NCBI GenBank assembly: GCA_963514095.1
Contig: OY741283.1
Span: forward strand, 2,730,542 to 2,794,541
Origin: Eutrigla gurnardus
Taxonomy: Eukaryota; Chordata; Actinopteri; Perciformes; Triglidae
Direction: 5' to 3'
DNA length: 64,000 bases
The translations under genes and the position numbers were made by a program. This document shows, piece by piece, positions 1 to 29,942 of the stretch; position 1 is the first letter of the stretch; the number at the start of each line of letters is the position of its first letter. Under the pieces are notes generated by a model. The model saw only the letters and a list, made by a program, of their open reading frames with translations. It was not told the origin of the DNA and made no database searches.

Positions 1-386
1 TCAAAAGGCAATGAAAACGTTTTTACTGCTGGAATTCATCTTTTTTTATTCTATTTTTTATTAAATCCATGAACATTTTATAGTTTTAAAATGTGAACAT
101 TGTTTTTAAGTGAAGCAATTTTACTTCTACTCACTATACTAATTTTACTTTAGTTTTACTGATATTTATATTTATATTCAGTTGCCCACAGAGACAGAAA
201 CACTCAGTCAGCAGGATGAGGTCGTCAGTCCACAGGGACACAGAGACCAAAAAAACCTCACTGTATACATACATACATGTGGGCGGAGCCTGTGTGTTCT
301 GACATCAACCCCCACTGAGATGACAGCAGGAAACAAACATTCATCGTAACACTGAGGCCTGCTGGGAAATTATACTGCTTCATCTG

Positions 387-390
<4 letters not shown>

Positions 391-463
<73 letters not shown>

Positions 464-477
464 CGTGTGTGTGCAGT
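391..477. repeat. (TG)n microsatellite
   Basis: Nearly perfect TG dinucleotide run of more than 35 units, followed by a short TG/TATG tail. Lies in stx1b intron 4. Confidence 0.95.
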
Positions 478-541
478 CAAACCTCTGGCTGTTCACATTA
501 AAGCAGTGATGTCCTTGAACCTCAGCATGAACCAACATTGT

Positions 542-706
542 GTGTGTCTCTCTCTCTCTCTCTCTCTCTCCCTGTCTCTCTCTCCCTGTCTCTCTCTCTC
601 CCTGTCTCTCTCTCCCTGTCTCTCTCTCTCCCTGTCTCTCTCTCCCTGTCTCTCTCTCTCTCCCTGTCTCTCTCTCTCTCTCCCTGTCTCTCTCTCCCCC
701 TGTCTC
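542..706. repeat. (TC)n / CCTGTCTCTCTC compound microsatellite
   Basis: Pyrimidine tract of TC repeats regularly interrupted by CCTGT, making a higher-order unit of about 20 to 28 bp. Lies in stx1b intron 4. Confidence 0.9.
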
Positions 707-913
707 TCTGATGAATCAACACTTTTCTGGAGTTCTTCCTCTCATCCAGCTGCTGGCTGTGAGTTGTTATTGATCAGTGATTGACAGGGGACACAAGTCA
801 AGAACTAGATCATCAATATCATTGATCTGCTTCGTGTGTTTCTCTGATGACTATATATATATTATGGTCTGCTGTTTTCACTGAAACAGTCTGTATTGAT
901 GGATTTCTGATCA

Positions 914-19304
<18,391 letters not shown>

Positions 19305-19768
19305 GGTGTCGCCGCGCCGAGCTGGCTGCTAGAAACGGAGAATCGGCCCTGGTCCGGGAGGGGAGGGGGGAGGTTTCCGACTCCGCGTCGTTCGTCGTTG
19401 TGCGCTCCGAGACCCCCCAACAAGACCCGTTTCCCCGGTCTGTCCTCGTCTCGCTGCTCTTCGGCTCTTCTTCGCTTCCCCGAGCGGACGGACTGATGGA
19501 GGGAGGGTCGGTGACGCGTCGCCGCCTTCTTCTTCTTCTTCTTCTTCTCTTTCTCCGATATCCGTGCGGTGACGCCGCGTTCGAACCCTCCTCCGCTGGT
19601 CGGTCTGCTGGTCAGTCTGCTGGTCGGTCTGCTGGTCTTAAAGGTGCCTCTCCGCCGCTCTGGCTCAGGCTGCCCCCCTTTCGGTTCCGCGGCTTCCTCC
19701 TCTTCCTCTTCGGTGCGGTCGCAGTGTGGCCCCGCAGCGCGAACAGCAGAAGCCCGGCAGGATCACCG

Positions 19769-19770
<2 letters not shown>

Positions 19771-19828
<58 letters not shown>
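19771..19828. repeat. (GA)n microsatellite
   Basis: Perfect GA run of nearly 30 units at the upstream edge of the stx1b CpG region; GA repeats near promoters can bind GAGA-type factors, but here this is only positional inference. Confidence 0.93.
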
Positions 19829-19832
<4 letters not shown>

Positions 19833-20339
19833 GGAGGGCGGGAGAGAGGGCGGAGGGGGGGTGGTACTGATGCTGCAGAAAAAGAGAGAGGAGGGAGGGA
19901 GGAGGGGGGGATGCGGAGGGGATGCAGCACCAGTGCGCAGGCGTCAACTCCCTCCCTCCATCTCTACCTGCTGCTGCCTCTCCTCCCCCTCTCTCCCCCC
20001 TCCCCCTCCCCTCACTCTCCCCCCTCTCTCTCTCTGCAGCAGCAGGGAGGTGTGTTTGGTTTCAGGTGAATGAGGATGGGGGGGAGAGACGGCCAATCTG
20101 TTCATCCTGTGTCCTTATATAGTCAGGGCAGGGAGGGAGTGGGGGGGAGGGGGGATCTATGGCACATATGTGGATGTAAGACTCAAACTCTCTCTTCATC
20201 AGAGGTCAAAGGTCATGACTGCTAATTAGTTACAACCAATAGAATCCTGTTATTTCCAATTATTTCCTTTCAACACCCGGACCAGGTCCAGGTCCAGCAG
20301 GTTCCAAGGGGACCAGGTCAAACCCCCCCAAACCACGAC

Positions 20340-20880
20340 AGTAGAAAAGGTACCGATAGTATAAAAGTAGAAATACTCCGCAAGGGAAAAGTACTGATAG
20401 TATAAAGTAGAAATACTCAGTTACGTTAAAAGTACTGATAGTATAAAGTAGAAATACTCCATTACGTTAAAATTACTGATAGTATAAAGTAGAAATACGC
20501 CGTTACAGTAAAAGTACTGATAGTAAAAAGTAGAAATACTCTGTTACAGTAAAAGTACTGATAGTATAAAGTAGAAATACTCCATTACGTTAAAATTACT
20601 GATAGTATAAAGTAGAAATACGGCGTTACATTAAAAGTACTGATAGTATAAAGTAGAAATACTCCATTACGTTAAAATTACTGATAGTATAAAGTAGAAA
20701 TACGGCGTTACAGTAAAAGTACTGATAGTAAAAAGTAGAAATACTCCGTTACAGTAAAAGTACTGATAGCATAAAGTAGAAATACTCTGTTACAGTAAAA
20801 GTACTGATAGTATAAAGTAGAAATACTCCTTTAAAGTAAAAGTACTGGTTGTATAAAGTAGAAATACAGTAAACAGTAAA
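20340..20880. repeat. minisatellite of about 40 bp (AAAAGTACTGATAGTATAAA)
   Basis: About 13 units containing AAAAGTACTGATAGTATAAA and GTAGAAATACTCCGTTAC, with ATTACGTT/GTTACAGT variants. Similar arrays are, in my recollection, frequent in percomorph genomes. Confidence 0.92.
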
Positions 20881-20984
20881 AGTACTGATATTATAATGGT
20901 ATGTGTATATATATACATATACATATAAACACATATACCTGCAGTCATCCAATTTTTGCCGCCCAACAACTGTCACTTGCTAGG

Positions 20985-21310
20985 CTAGCTAACAGGCTGA
21001 GCTATGCTAAGCTAGCTAACAGCCAATGTGTTTACGTTCTTTCACAATAAACGCGGGTAAAATCACGGTGACGTCAGCGACACGTACCGGTTGGAACATC
21101 ACGAAAACACGGTAAAAACATGCAGCTGTTTCCGGTAACGTTATTTCAGACTCACCGGAAGTCTCGGACGTCATCCTGAAGTCTCACGTTCACAGTCAAA
21201 ACACCCGCTGCTCGCGGGATGCTGCGTTCACGTGACCCGGGAAACACCGCCGCTGTAAAAACGACCTGCCAGCGCAACAGCTATTTATATGAATGGACGA
21301 GATAGCTACT
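20985..21310. promoter_or_regulatory. GC-rich element with full CRE, possible distal promoter or enhancer
   Basis: A perfect CRE palindrome TGACGTCA is at 21069-21076, with further CACGTGAC-like and GACGTCAT elements and raised CpG content over about 300 bp. On the minus strand GACTTCCG followed by GTGAGT would be a consensus donor, so this might be an upstream non-coding exon of stx1b (1.8 kb upstream). Inferred from motifs only. Confidence 0.35.
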
Positions 21311-23010
21311 TCTGTGTGGGCGCCGCTTTGTCCCACTGTACAGTAAACACAGCACCGAATCAGAAACCAGCCTCCATCCACCTGTCTGTCTGACTGACTG
21401 ACTGACTGTCTGTCTGCCTGAATAGCATTAAAACGTACAGAAGACGATTAAGGCAATGTGAATGTTTTGTCTTTTGAAGTCAGAATTATGACAAATATAA
21501 ATATAAAAAGAAACATTTACATATTATTTTAAAACAGAAACACATAAAATAGGAACAATTATAGTAAAAACAAATAAAATATGATTTAGATCAGAAAAAT
21601 AAAACAAGAATAAAAATGAGTCGTCTCTATCCTGTCTGTCTCTCTCTGTTCTGTCTGTCTGTCTGTCTCTCTCTCTGTCCTATCCGTCTCTCTCTTAACA
21701 TGAATGGTTTTACTTATATTATATATATAGTACACTTTAATAGTTTATAATCAGAGAAATTAAACTGCTTCTCCACAAACAGCAACATGTTGAGTTACAT
21801 AGTTACTAGAGTTAGAAGGGGCGGGGCTAGTCTCTCAGGGGTAGTGTTTGTGTCTTGTGGGTTTGTGCTCACATGGCTCCACCAGGGGGCGCTATAGATA
21901 CAGCCAGCATGAAGAGCAAACTATAATATGAGACAAAAATGAAGATAAACCTTTTCATCCACAAAATACAATAATTCTATAACAATCATATCTATTTATT
22001 TATTTTCTAGAGAATCTAAGCGAGAAATTCAAACGAGAATCTACATCTAATATCACACATTTAAAATAATACATTGAATATTATACATTTAAAATAATAC
22101 ATTTCATATAATACATTTAAAATAATACATTTAATATAATACATTTAAAATAATACACATTATTCGGTCGTTAATAAACAAGCTGCTGGGAGAGAAAACA
22201 GATTATAATCCCACTGTTTATTATAAGAGTCCATCCAGCCTGTAATACTGATCATTGATCACCTGATCAGGTGTTAAATCATCAAGTTATCAATAAAGAG
22301 TATATCTCCTCTAACAAGAAGCAGCTTCTATGCTTCAGGTGGTCTCTGTCCTCCAACAGGAAGTATACGTTCAGGTTCCAGAACCAGAGTCCCCCCTGTA
22401 GGTCAGTGCGTTCCTCCACGGAGACATTTTGAGATGCTGTGAAGTCCTGCTGAACCTGAACACAACATGGAGGTCCGACACTTTTACGTTCCTGTGAAGT
22501 TCATGTCGACGTCTGGAGGAGATCCTGAACCTCCACAATCCTGACCCTGGACCTCCATGAAACAAGCTGCTGTCTGATCTTCTCCACCTGGTCTGAACTT
22601 GATCTTCTCCCGGGTTCTACCCAGGTTGCACTCGGGTTCTACTCGGTAGCAGGAAGCTGTCTGACGTTCTGATCATGATGGATTTGAACTCAGCACGTTA
22701 AAGAAAATGTCTGAACTACTGAGAGGAACCAAGACCCATAATGCACCTGTGCAATCCGCTGAGCATCAATGGAAGCAGACGGCCCCCTTTTCACTCGAAG
22801 CCCCTGAGTGCTGTCGATGACGTCTGAGCAGAACGAAGCAAAGACCAGGATGTAAATTATACCATGAAAAGTGTTTAAAATGCATTAATATTGTTAAAAG
22901 AGTAAAAAATGTTTAAAATGTAAATAGTATCATCTTTACAGGTCAAAGGTTAAAAGTCAGAATTCATGCACACGAACAACACATGAGGTCCAGGAGGGAC
23001 CAGCTCTGAA
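21311..23010. other. intergenic, no gene recognised
   Basis: AT-rich sequence with short (CTGT)n runs near 21640-21690 and an AT-rich ATACATTTAAAATA repeat at 22060-22160. An isolated CTCF-like motif is at 21879-21894. Short frames show no domain. Confidence 0.6.
21879..21894 (+). promoter_or_regulatory. CTCF-like motif, stand-alone
   Basis: CCACCAGGGGGCGCTA matches the vertebrate CTCF core. It is not inside the dispersed repeat family, whose copies continue GCGACTC instead. Confidence 0.5.
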
Positions 23011-23014
23011 GGTC

Positions 23015-23530
23015 CTTAAACCATCATCCTCTCTGCTGGCCACCAGGGGGCGACTCCTCTCTGGTTGTATAGAAATCTATGAGACAATGGTCCTACTTCT
23101 CTCTGCTGGCCACCAGGGGGCGACTCCTCTCTGGTTGTATACAAATCTATGAGAAAATTGTCCTACTTCTCTCTGCTGGCCACCAGGGGGCGACTCCTCT
23201 CTGGTTGTATAGAAGTCTATGAGAAAATGGTCCTACTTCTCTCTTGATGGATTATCTCAGTAAACATTGTTAACATGAGTTTATGGTCTCAATCTCTAGT
23301 TTCAAGTCTTCTTCAATCCAGCATGATGTTCATTTAGTACATTATGGTCCATTTAGAGTCCACCAGACCAGAAAGCATGGGATGCTTTAGGGGGCGGGGC
23401 TTACCTGCTGATTGACAGGTCGCTACCACGCTACCAATGCTAGTTAGCTACTAAGATGACTTTAACACTTAAGCTGTAAAGTTGACCTTGAATTACAGAA
23501 GCTAACTTTGTTAGCAGCTGCTTGTTAAGT
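23015..23530 (+). repeat. dispersed repeat copy 3 with three CTCF-like 70-bp units
   Basis: CCACCAGGGGGCGAC occurs at 23040, 23110 and 23180, each followed by the TCTGGTTGTATAGAAGTCTA type unit. It then runs into the common body through AAGCTAACTTTGTTAGCAGC at about 23500. Confidence 0.88.
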
Positions 23531-23699
23531 GCTGCTCTGCCGCTTTTGTTCATCAGATCCACCCATCGCTCCTCCACTTCCTCCACTGGTTGGTCACCAT
23601 GACAACCGTCACAGTCCAACGTGTTTAACAGGCTGATCTCTTTCAATCTTTTTTTCTTTGTGCTGATTGGATCGTTCTGGGACCAACAGCAAACCACAA

Positions 23700-24000
23700 T
23701 GTAGTCTCAGGTGGAGGGGAGGACCCCTGTTGTGGTCTCAGGTAAAGGGGCGGGCCCCCGTTGTGGTCTCAGGGAGAGGGGCGGGCACCTGTTGTGGTCT
23801 CAGGCAGAGGGGTGGACCCCCATTGTAGTCTCAGGCAGAGGGGCGGGCCCTCGTAATCTCAGGCAGAGCGGCGGGCCTCCGTTGTAGTCTCAGGTAGAGG
23901 GGAGGACCCCCATTGTGGTCTCAGGCAGAGGGGCAGGCCCCCCGTTGTCGTCTCAGGCAGAGGGGCAGGCCCCCGTTGTCGTCTTAGGTAGAGGGGCGGT
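23700..24000. repeat. minisatellite of about 37 bp (GTGGTCTCAGGCAGAGGGGC)
   Basis: About eight units of GTAGTCTCAGGCAGAGGGGC and GGGCCCCCGTT, with indels. Low complexity, GC-rich. Confidence 0.9.
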
Positions 24001-24379
24001 CCGTAACCATGGTGACAAGCACTGGACGGTTGTGATCGACGTGTATGCCAGATTTGTGTTAGTTTGAAGTTTAACGACGGTTCATGTTATAGTTATAAAA
24101 CATGTATTGCTAATCGTGACTAGCCGTAAGCCTAGCATAGCTGTCTTACTGTTAGGTTATTATGAGGACTTACAGGTTAATCCTACGTGCTTCCATCATC
24201 ATACGAGACCGTTGCGGAGCTCATTCATTGATAGGTGACTGGGGGATTTGGGAAGTTCTTCAGGTCGCTATGGAGACCAGCCATCATCACACTTTCTGTC
24301 TTCTCAGCTCAGTGGAGGGTTGTCTTGAAATGACTCGTCTGAAGTTTCACAGTAGTATAAATGTGATATTAATTTAAAT

Positions 24380-25009
24380 TAGGGTTAGATTAAACATTTT
24401 AATCAGATTAATCAAATGGTTGCTGGTCGATGAATCACGATTAATCACCATTTGTATATGAAAAGTTCCCATTTTCTCTGTATATTGTTGTGGGAACAGA
24501 AAGATAAATTACATTTACATGTCACTACTTGCCGATACAGAGTACTGCTACTTAATATTACAGTTCCAAAAATAACTTAGAAAACATTCAACGTTGTGTT
24601 TTCCTTATACAAACAGAGCAGTTTGCAGTAGAGATGTTAATATTTAATGTTTAACCTGCTGTCAGTTTCAGTTAAAATAAATATTAAAAGATTAAAAAAT
24701 AAAAACACCTAGGAGACTCGGAGGAGCAGCTGGTCACCTAGAATAGCACTGGTCAGCCCACCTTAAGTGTTTTTTAAATTAATTTTTTCATATTTATCCC
24801 TGAGCTAGTCGGTAATGTCGATGCTAAATGCTACATTCACAACTCTTTCCGTCAGTGCTGTAGCTGCTGACTTCATACCACCGGACCCTCGCTAACGTTA
24901 CGTCGTTAATTTGTTAATGTTATTTTTTTTAACGCATTAACGCAAAAACAATTGTGTGCGTTAAAGAAAGTAATCAACGTGCATTAACAAGTTAACTTTG
25001 ACAGCCCTA
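24380..25009. mobile_element. non-autonomous hAT-like DNA transposon
   Basis: The ends are inverted (TAGGGTTAGATTAAACATTT at the left; AACTTTGACAGCCCTA at the right, whose complement begins TAGGGCTGTCAAAGTTAAC). They are flanked by a near-perfect 8-bp duplication, ATTTAAAT at 24372-24379 and ATTTAAAC at 25010-25017. A TAGGG terminus with an 8-bp duplication is typical of hAT elements. The interior is AT-rich, with ATTAATCACGATTAATCA-type subterminal motifs and no transposase. Length 630 bp. Confidence 0.7.
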
Positions 25010-25102
25010 ATTTAAACGTTATGTGAAGTTTTCAGATTAAATATCTGGTTTTCAGTTTCAGGCCGAGACCCTGATCTGATTCTGGACTGGTCCCGGAGAC
25101 GT

Positions 25103-25561
25103 TTAGAGGAACGGTCTGGAGACGGTGAGGAAGGCGGACACCGTCCCCCGGGATGGCAGTGGCGGACCCCTCCCCAGGGATGGCGGACCCCTCCCCTGGG
25201 ACGGCGGACCCCTCCAGTGCACCTTCATGTGGTGCCGCACGTTGGACCGGGATGAGAAGCGTTTGTCACACTGCTGGCAGGAGAAGGGCTTCTCCTTGGT
25301 GTGGATGCGGCGGTGGCAGGCGAGCGCCGTGGACACGCGGAAGGACTTGCCGCAGTCGGGGCACTGGTAGCGCTTGGGCTCCGTGTGGATCCGGCGGTGG
25401 TTCTTGAGGGACATCAGGTTTGGGAACTCCTTCTGGCAGGAGTTGCAGAAGTAGGTCCCGGTCTTGTGGCTGTTCTTGTGGTTGAGCAGGGAGCTGGCGT
25501 GGCGGTAAGACCGCCCACACTGACTGCAGGAGAAGCTCTTGGAGCTGCTGGTCGAACCCAC
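25103..25561 (-). pseudogene. C2H2 zinc-finger terminal exon, partial duplicate of the ZNF646-like gene (alternative last exon or pseudo-exon)
   Basis: Open frame of four C2H2 units (CSQCGRSYRHASSLLNH, CNSCQKEF..., CPDCGKSFRVSTALACH, CQQCDKRFSSRSNVRHH), then a G/P-rich tail of three RGPP units, SRPFL and a stop at 25103-25105. There is no ATG; the frame continues upstream to a good acceptor (TCTGTCTCCTCTCAG, exon start about 25574). Bases 25213-25522 align without gaps to 30011-30320 of the ZNF646-like last exon, with about a dozen differences. At the first AG the phase does not fit the donors of exons 1 and 2; an AG eight bases further on would fit. It may therefore be an alternative 3' exon, or a dead partial duplicate. 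No stop or frameshift within the fingers. Confidence 0.55.
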
Positions 25562-25944
25562 CGGACTCAGATCTGAGAGGAGACAGACACCAGGGGTTTA
25601 GTTCAGACCGGAAACCTGTACCGAGGTGAACAGAGAACTGATCTGGACCCCAAAGAACGGGACGGGATTCGGTGGGACATCACCGGCTCTGTGATCGGAT
25701 TCGCGTCAAGAGAAACGTACGAGATGTTCGGGACAGTAAACTGACCTTTTTCTGAGTGGAATCTGGTTCAGGAATACGTTTCAGTTAAATGATGATCAAC
25801 ATCTCAACTACTAAATAAAACATTCATTTCAAAATCTCAAAGATGAAAAAAGAACAAAAAGACACTTTCTATTAGCGGTCTCAAACATCTGTAAAGTTAC
25901 TAAAGTTACTCCGAGATGTAGTGAATCAGAAAGAAAATACTGAA

Positions 25945-26328
25945 CCAACCCTTACTGGATCTGCATCCATATGGATTCTGGTGTAAAGCTGCTAACAAAG
26001 TTAGATTCTATAATTCAAGGTCAAATTTACAGCTAAGTATTAGTCATCTTAGTAGCGAACTAACATTGGTAGTGACCTGTCATCAGCAGGTAAGCCCCGC
26101 CCCCCTAAAGCATCCCCTGCTTTCTGGTCTGGTGGACTCTAAATGGACCATAATGTACTAAATTAACTTCATGCTGGATTGAAGAAGACTTGAAACTAGA
26201 GATTGAGACCATAAACTCATGTTTACAATGTTTACTGAGATAATACATCAAGAGAGAAGTAGGACCATTTTCTCATAGACTTCTATACAACCAGAGAGGA
26301 GTCGCCCCCTGGTGGCCAGCAGAGAGGA
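25945..26328 (-). repeat. dispersed repeat copy 4 with one CTCF-like unit
   Basis: Contains the common body (GGTAAGCCCCGCCC, CATCAAGAGAGAAGTAGGAC) and a single complement of CCACCAGGGGGCGAC at 26301-26315. It lies between the duplicate zinc-finger exon and the main zinc-finger gene. Confidence 0.87.
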
Positions 26329-29300
26329 TGTAGGGTGACGTATGTTACGTCATCTGTGGAATTCAGGGAACAATTCAAACAGGATTAGAACATTATTCAT
26401 CTCATAAGGGAAACAGGAAGGGGCGGGACTTAGACTATAAAGGGAAATGAACATCTGACCGTGGACTCGTGATGAAGCTGTTGAAGGAGAAACACATTGA
26501 CCTCCACCCATTTTTCAGCTATTTATTTTCAGTACTCAGCAGTAAGGGTTATAGTATATGGACAAGTTTTTCTGTTAAGAAATGAATTATCAAAACATAT
26601 TTTATAAAAGTGTATAGTAAGCATTACATATATATGCATGGAAACAAAAAGTTAAAACAAAAAAGGGGTTATAGCTGTTCCAAACCAAATCTTCGTCTCC
26701 TCCTCTCTAAAACTACTTGAAATGCAGGAAGGTGTCCACTCAGAAACCAAATCAAACATGGTGGAGGAGGAAGATGCAAAAATAAAAATAGAGAATGTAC
26801 AGTTATTATTTCTGTCTTCTAGATCACATGGACTCCTACAGCACTTGACGGTCACTGCACGGCTTTGACTTTCACCTTTTAAACTAGCACCGGTGCTCCT
26901 GAAAACGCTGACTGTGGCTCTTTAAACACACACAGACGCTCCAAACAGTTAAACAACGCAGTCAAATAGAAAGGAAAGAAAATAATGACACCAATAAATA
27001 CAAGGTTACCATAAAAGTGTAACATAAAGGTTCAATGATGAGGACCGAATGGACTCCGAATAAAGAGGAGAATCACCGAGTCGTCCCTTTTCAATGTGAG
27101 TTTCATTCTTGTGAAACAGGAAGGGGGGGGTGAAGAGATAAATATGGAAGAGAGGGATGATGGGAAGGCTCGTCTGAGAAAGACCGTCACAACATCACTT
27201 GGTAAAAGGCAAGAAAACAATTTCCATCGTGGACAGTTCCTAAACAGAGGTCAGAGTCCATCATCTCCACAGAACAGGGGCATTGTGGGTAAGGGGGGTG
27301 TTTACATCAACACAGCTCTAAACTCACACATCCTAAAGACTAGCGCCGCCCATTACAAGTGTTAATAATAATCATAATCATAAATAAATGCATTACTACA
27401 ATGATCTGTAGTCTTTTTTCCTTCTAATCAAAGAGGAGCTGATACAGTCAGAAGTACGGTTACAATACAGGATCAAACAATTTACACCTTCACTCTTCTG
27501 GTTCTGGGTCCTCTCTAGACCTGCAGCCCTACAGGGGCCCTAGAGGGGCCCAACGGGACGGGAGGGACTCGGTTTTGGTTCACAAAGACCGGTTCACACA
27601 CACCACCAGTCCAGCAAATGAGGAGACAGGTAACCGAGGAGACGAGTATCAGAGGAGACGGGGAACTGAGGAGACGGGTATCAGAGGAGATGGGGAACCG
27701 AGGAGACGGAAATCAGAGGAGACGGGGAACCGAGGAGACGGGTATCAGAGGAGATGGGGAACCGAGGAGATGGGTATCAGAGGAGACGGGTATCAGAGGA
27801 GACGGGGAACTGAGGAGACGGGTATCAGAGGAGATGGGGAACCGAGGAGATGGGTATCAGAGGAGACGGGTATCAGAGGAGGTGGGGAACCGAGGAGACG
27901 GGTATCAGAGGCGACGGGGAACTGAGGAGACGGGTATCAGAGGAGGTGGGGAACCGAGGAGATGGGTATCAGAGGAGACGGGGAACTGAGGAGATGGCTA
28001 TCAGAGGAGACGAGAAACCGAGGAGACGGGTATCAGAGGAGACGGGGAACCAAGGAGGCCGGTATCCAAGTGTGCCTTCCTATCGGTGTCCGTCTCTTTA
28101 ATACATCTGTTAACGTTTTATGTTTAAAAAACGGATTTTTTTATTTACAGTCTAATAATAATATTTATACAACAGCTTTAGAAACACGTTGACAATCAAA
28201 CTCCAAACTCTTACTGAGTTTCGCAGCCAAACTCAAACAGGAAATCTGGATCTCCGTACGACGGAACGCTAACGTGGAACTTTACTAACCTAACCTCATC
28301 AACTTTAACAGGAACTTCTTCATACTGATGAAGACCATGTTCTCTGGTAGAAGCTACTAGAGGACCTTGAGTGGAGATGGTTAACTATTTTAGTTGAAAC
28401 TCGTAGGTCAAATAAAAACCTCACGATGATGCTGGTGAAGATCGGCACGACTAGTGAAAAAGTAGAAAAATAGTCGGATGTTTAAAAATAGGCCTCCAGG
28501 TTTTATTGGGATGTATTTGTCCTCAGTCGTGATCAGGTAATGCTTTCCGGACTGAACGGGGTTCTGAATCTGAACACAAATGAAAACGCTAAGCGTGGAG
28601 GTTGGCTGCTGTCGAACGGGTTTGTGTGAACCGGTTTGTGCGGACACGGTGGCGGGCGGCACTGATGTGATACCGACTCAGCACTGACATTGTGACGTCA
28701 CACGAAGGAAGGAACACTCCTATGATCCTCCCTGTTCATGACTGATCCCGTATTAGTGATCAATACCTCCAGTTTCAAGATCACCTCCATATATTTCTAA
28801 TCTGTGTGGGAGGAGCCTCTCCACGGTGGGAGGAGCCTCTCCATGGTGGGAGGGGCCTCTCCCTTGCAGGTCATTTCCCCATAGTTCTCACTCCATCCTC
28901 TCTCTCCCTGAGGGGGCAGAGCCTGAACCCACCTGCCCTGACACCCGTCTAGTTCCCGTCTGGAGGACTAAAATTTAGAGATCTGGAGTGCACATTTGAA
29001 TGTTTTTCCTATAAGCTGTGTCTGTTCTGGTTCGGTATCATACAGCCGAGCGTCCGGCCGGTGTGAGAAGCTACGAGACACTAAAACATACACACATTTA
29101 GACCCAAGCGTCCCGTCTTCAGTCCTAAAAGCTCCCACAATTCATTGCTGCCTCCCGTCAAACCATTGAGGTACCAAAAAACAGGAAAAACAAACCAAAG
29201 CTGTCTGTGTTGAGCAGCATGTCGCCGGCATGCCGGTCTGAAATAAAAACACTTGGTGTAGACCGACTCGGTCAGAATCCGTTAAAAACCTGGTGACGAA

Positions 29301-29942
29301 GATTCCTCCAGACAAACACTAGAATCACCATCAGCACCGGGATGGAGGAGGGACACAACTGCAACACAGGAGCATTCAGCTGCTGGGGTTGAAATGGACA
29401 AGCATCAGACTTCCTCATGCCTCCATCTGGACCCTCACAGCAGAACCAGGTCTCTAGTCTCTAGGAGCCGGGCAGTGCAGCTGTGAGAGGCTCTACAGGG
29501 CAACATGCAGTAAGGCAGATGTAGTGAACTCATGTCTGTCTACAGTCCCATGTCTGTCTGTCTGTCTGCCTGCCTGCCTGCCTGCCTGCCTGCGAGGGAC
29601 ACCTCTAGAACCAGGACCTCGTGGGAAGGTCCGTGAAGGAAGCCTCAGCTCAGGATAGACAACAGTGGGTGTGTGTGTGGTGTCCATTATTTGTCATGCC
29701 TCCTTTAAGAGTCTGTTCTGCCATGCAGGACCTGGACCAAGTCCTTCACACAGGACCTGGACCGAGTCCTTCACACACAAACACACACACACACACAAAC
29801 ACACCAAAGCCACACATGGAAGATGAGGAGGGTGAGTAGGAGGAAGAGCTACGTTTTGGCACCTCCAGAAACCTTGGCATGTGACTGCATCTCACTCTCC
29901 CCCTATGTCCCGCCCACCTCCCACCCCCCCTCATCCCTTAGG
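26329..29942 (-). other. region downstream of the ZNF646-like stop; possible long 3' UTR and repeats
   Basis: No coding exon recognised. It holds a tandem repeat at 27610-28060 and a CTGC/CTGT microsatellite at 29555-29592. Sequence TTTATT at 28502-28507 is the complement of AATAAA and could be a poly(A) signal for the gene above, but its use cannot be shown from sequence. Confidence 0.4.
27610..28060. repeat. GAGGAGACGGGTATCA minisatellite
   Basis: Tandem array of GAGGAGACGGGTATCA and GAGGAGATGGGGAACC blocks (units of 15 to 16 bp, alternating into about 31 bp). All the long Arg/Glu-rich frames here arise from the repeat. Confidence 0.93.

Noticed and set aside
25125..25576. Plus-strand and other frames antisense to the zinc-finger exons (also at 29823-30431 and 33586-35719)
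   Set aside because: Shadow frames of the conserved minus-strand C2H2 coding sequence.
27618..28101. Arg/Glu-rich frames resembling an RS-like protein
   Set aside because: Tandem repeat of 15 to 16-bp units.
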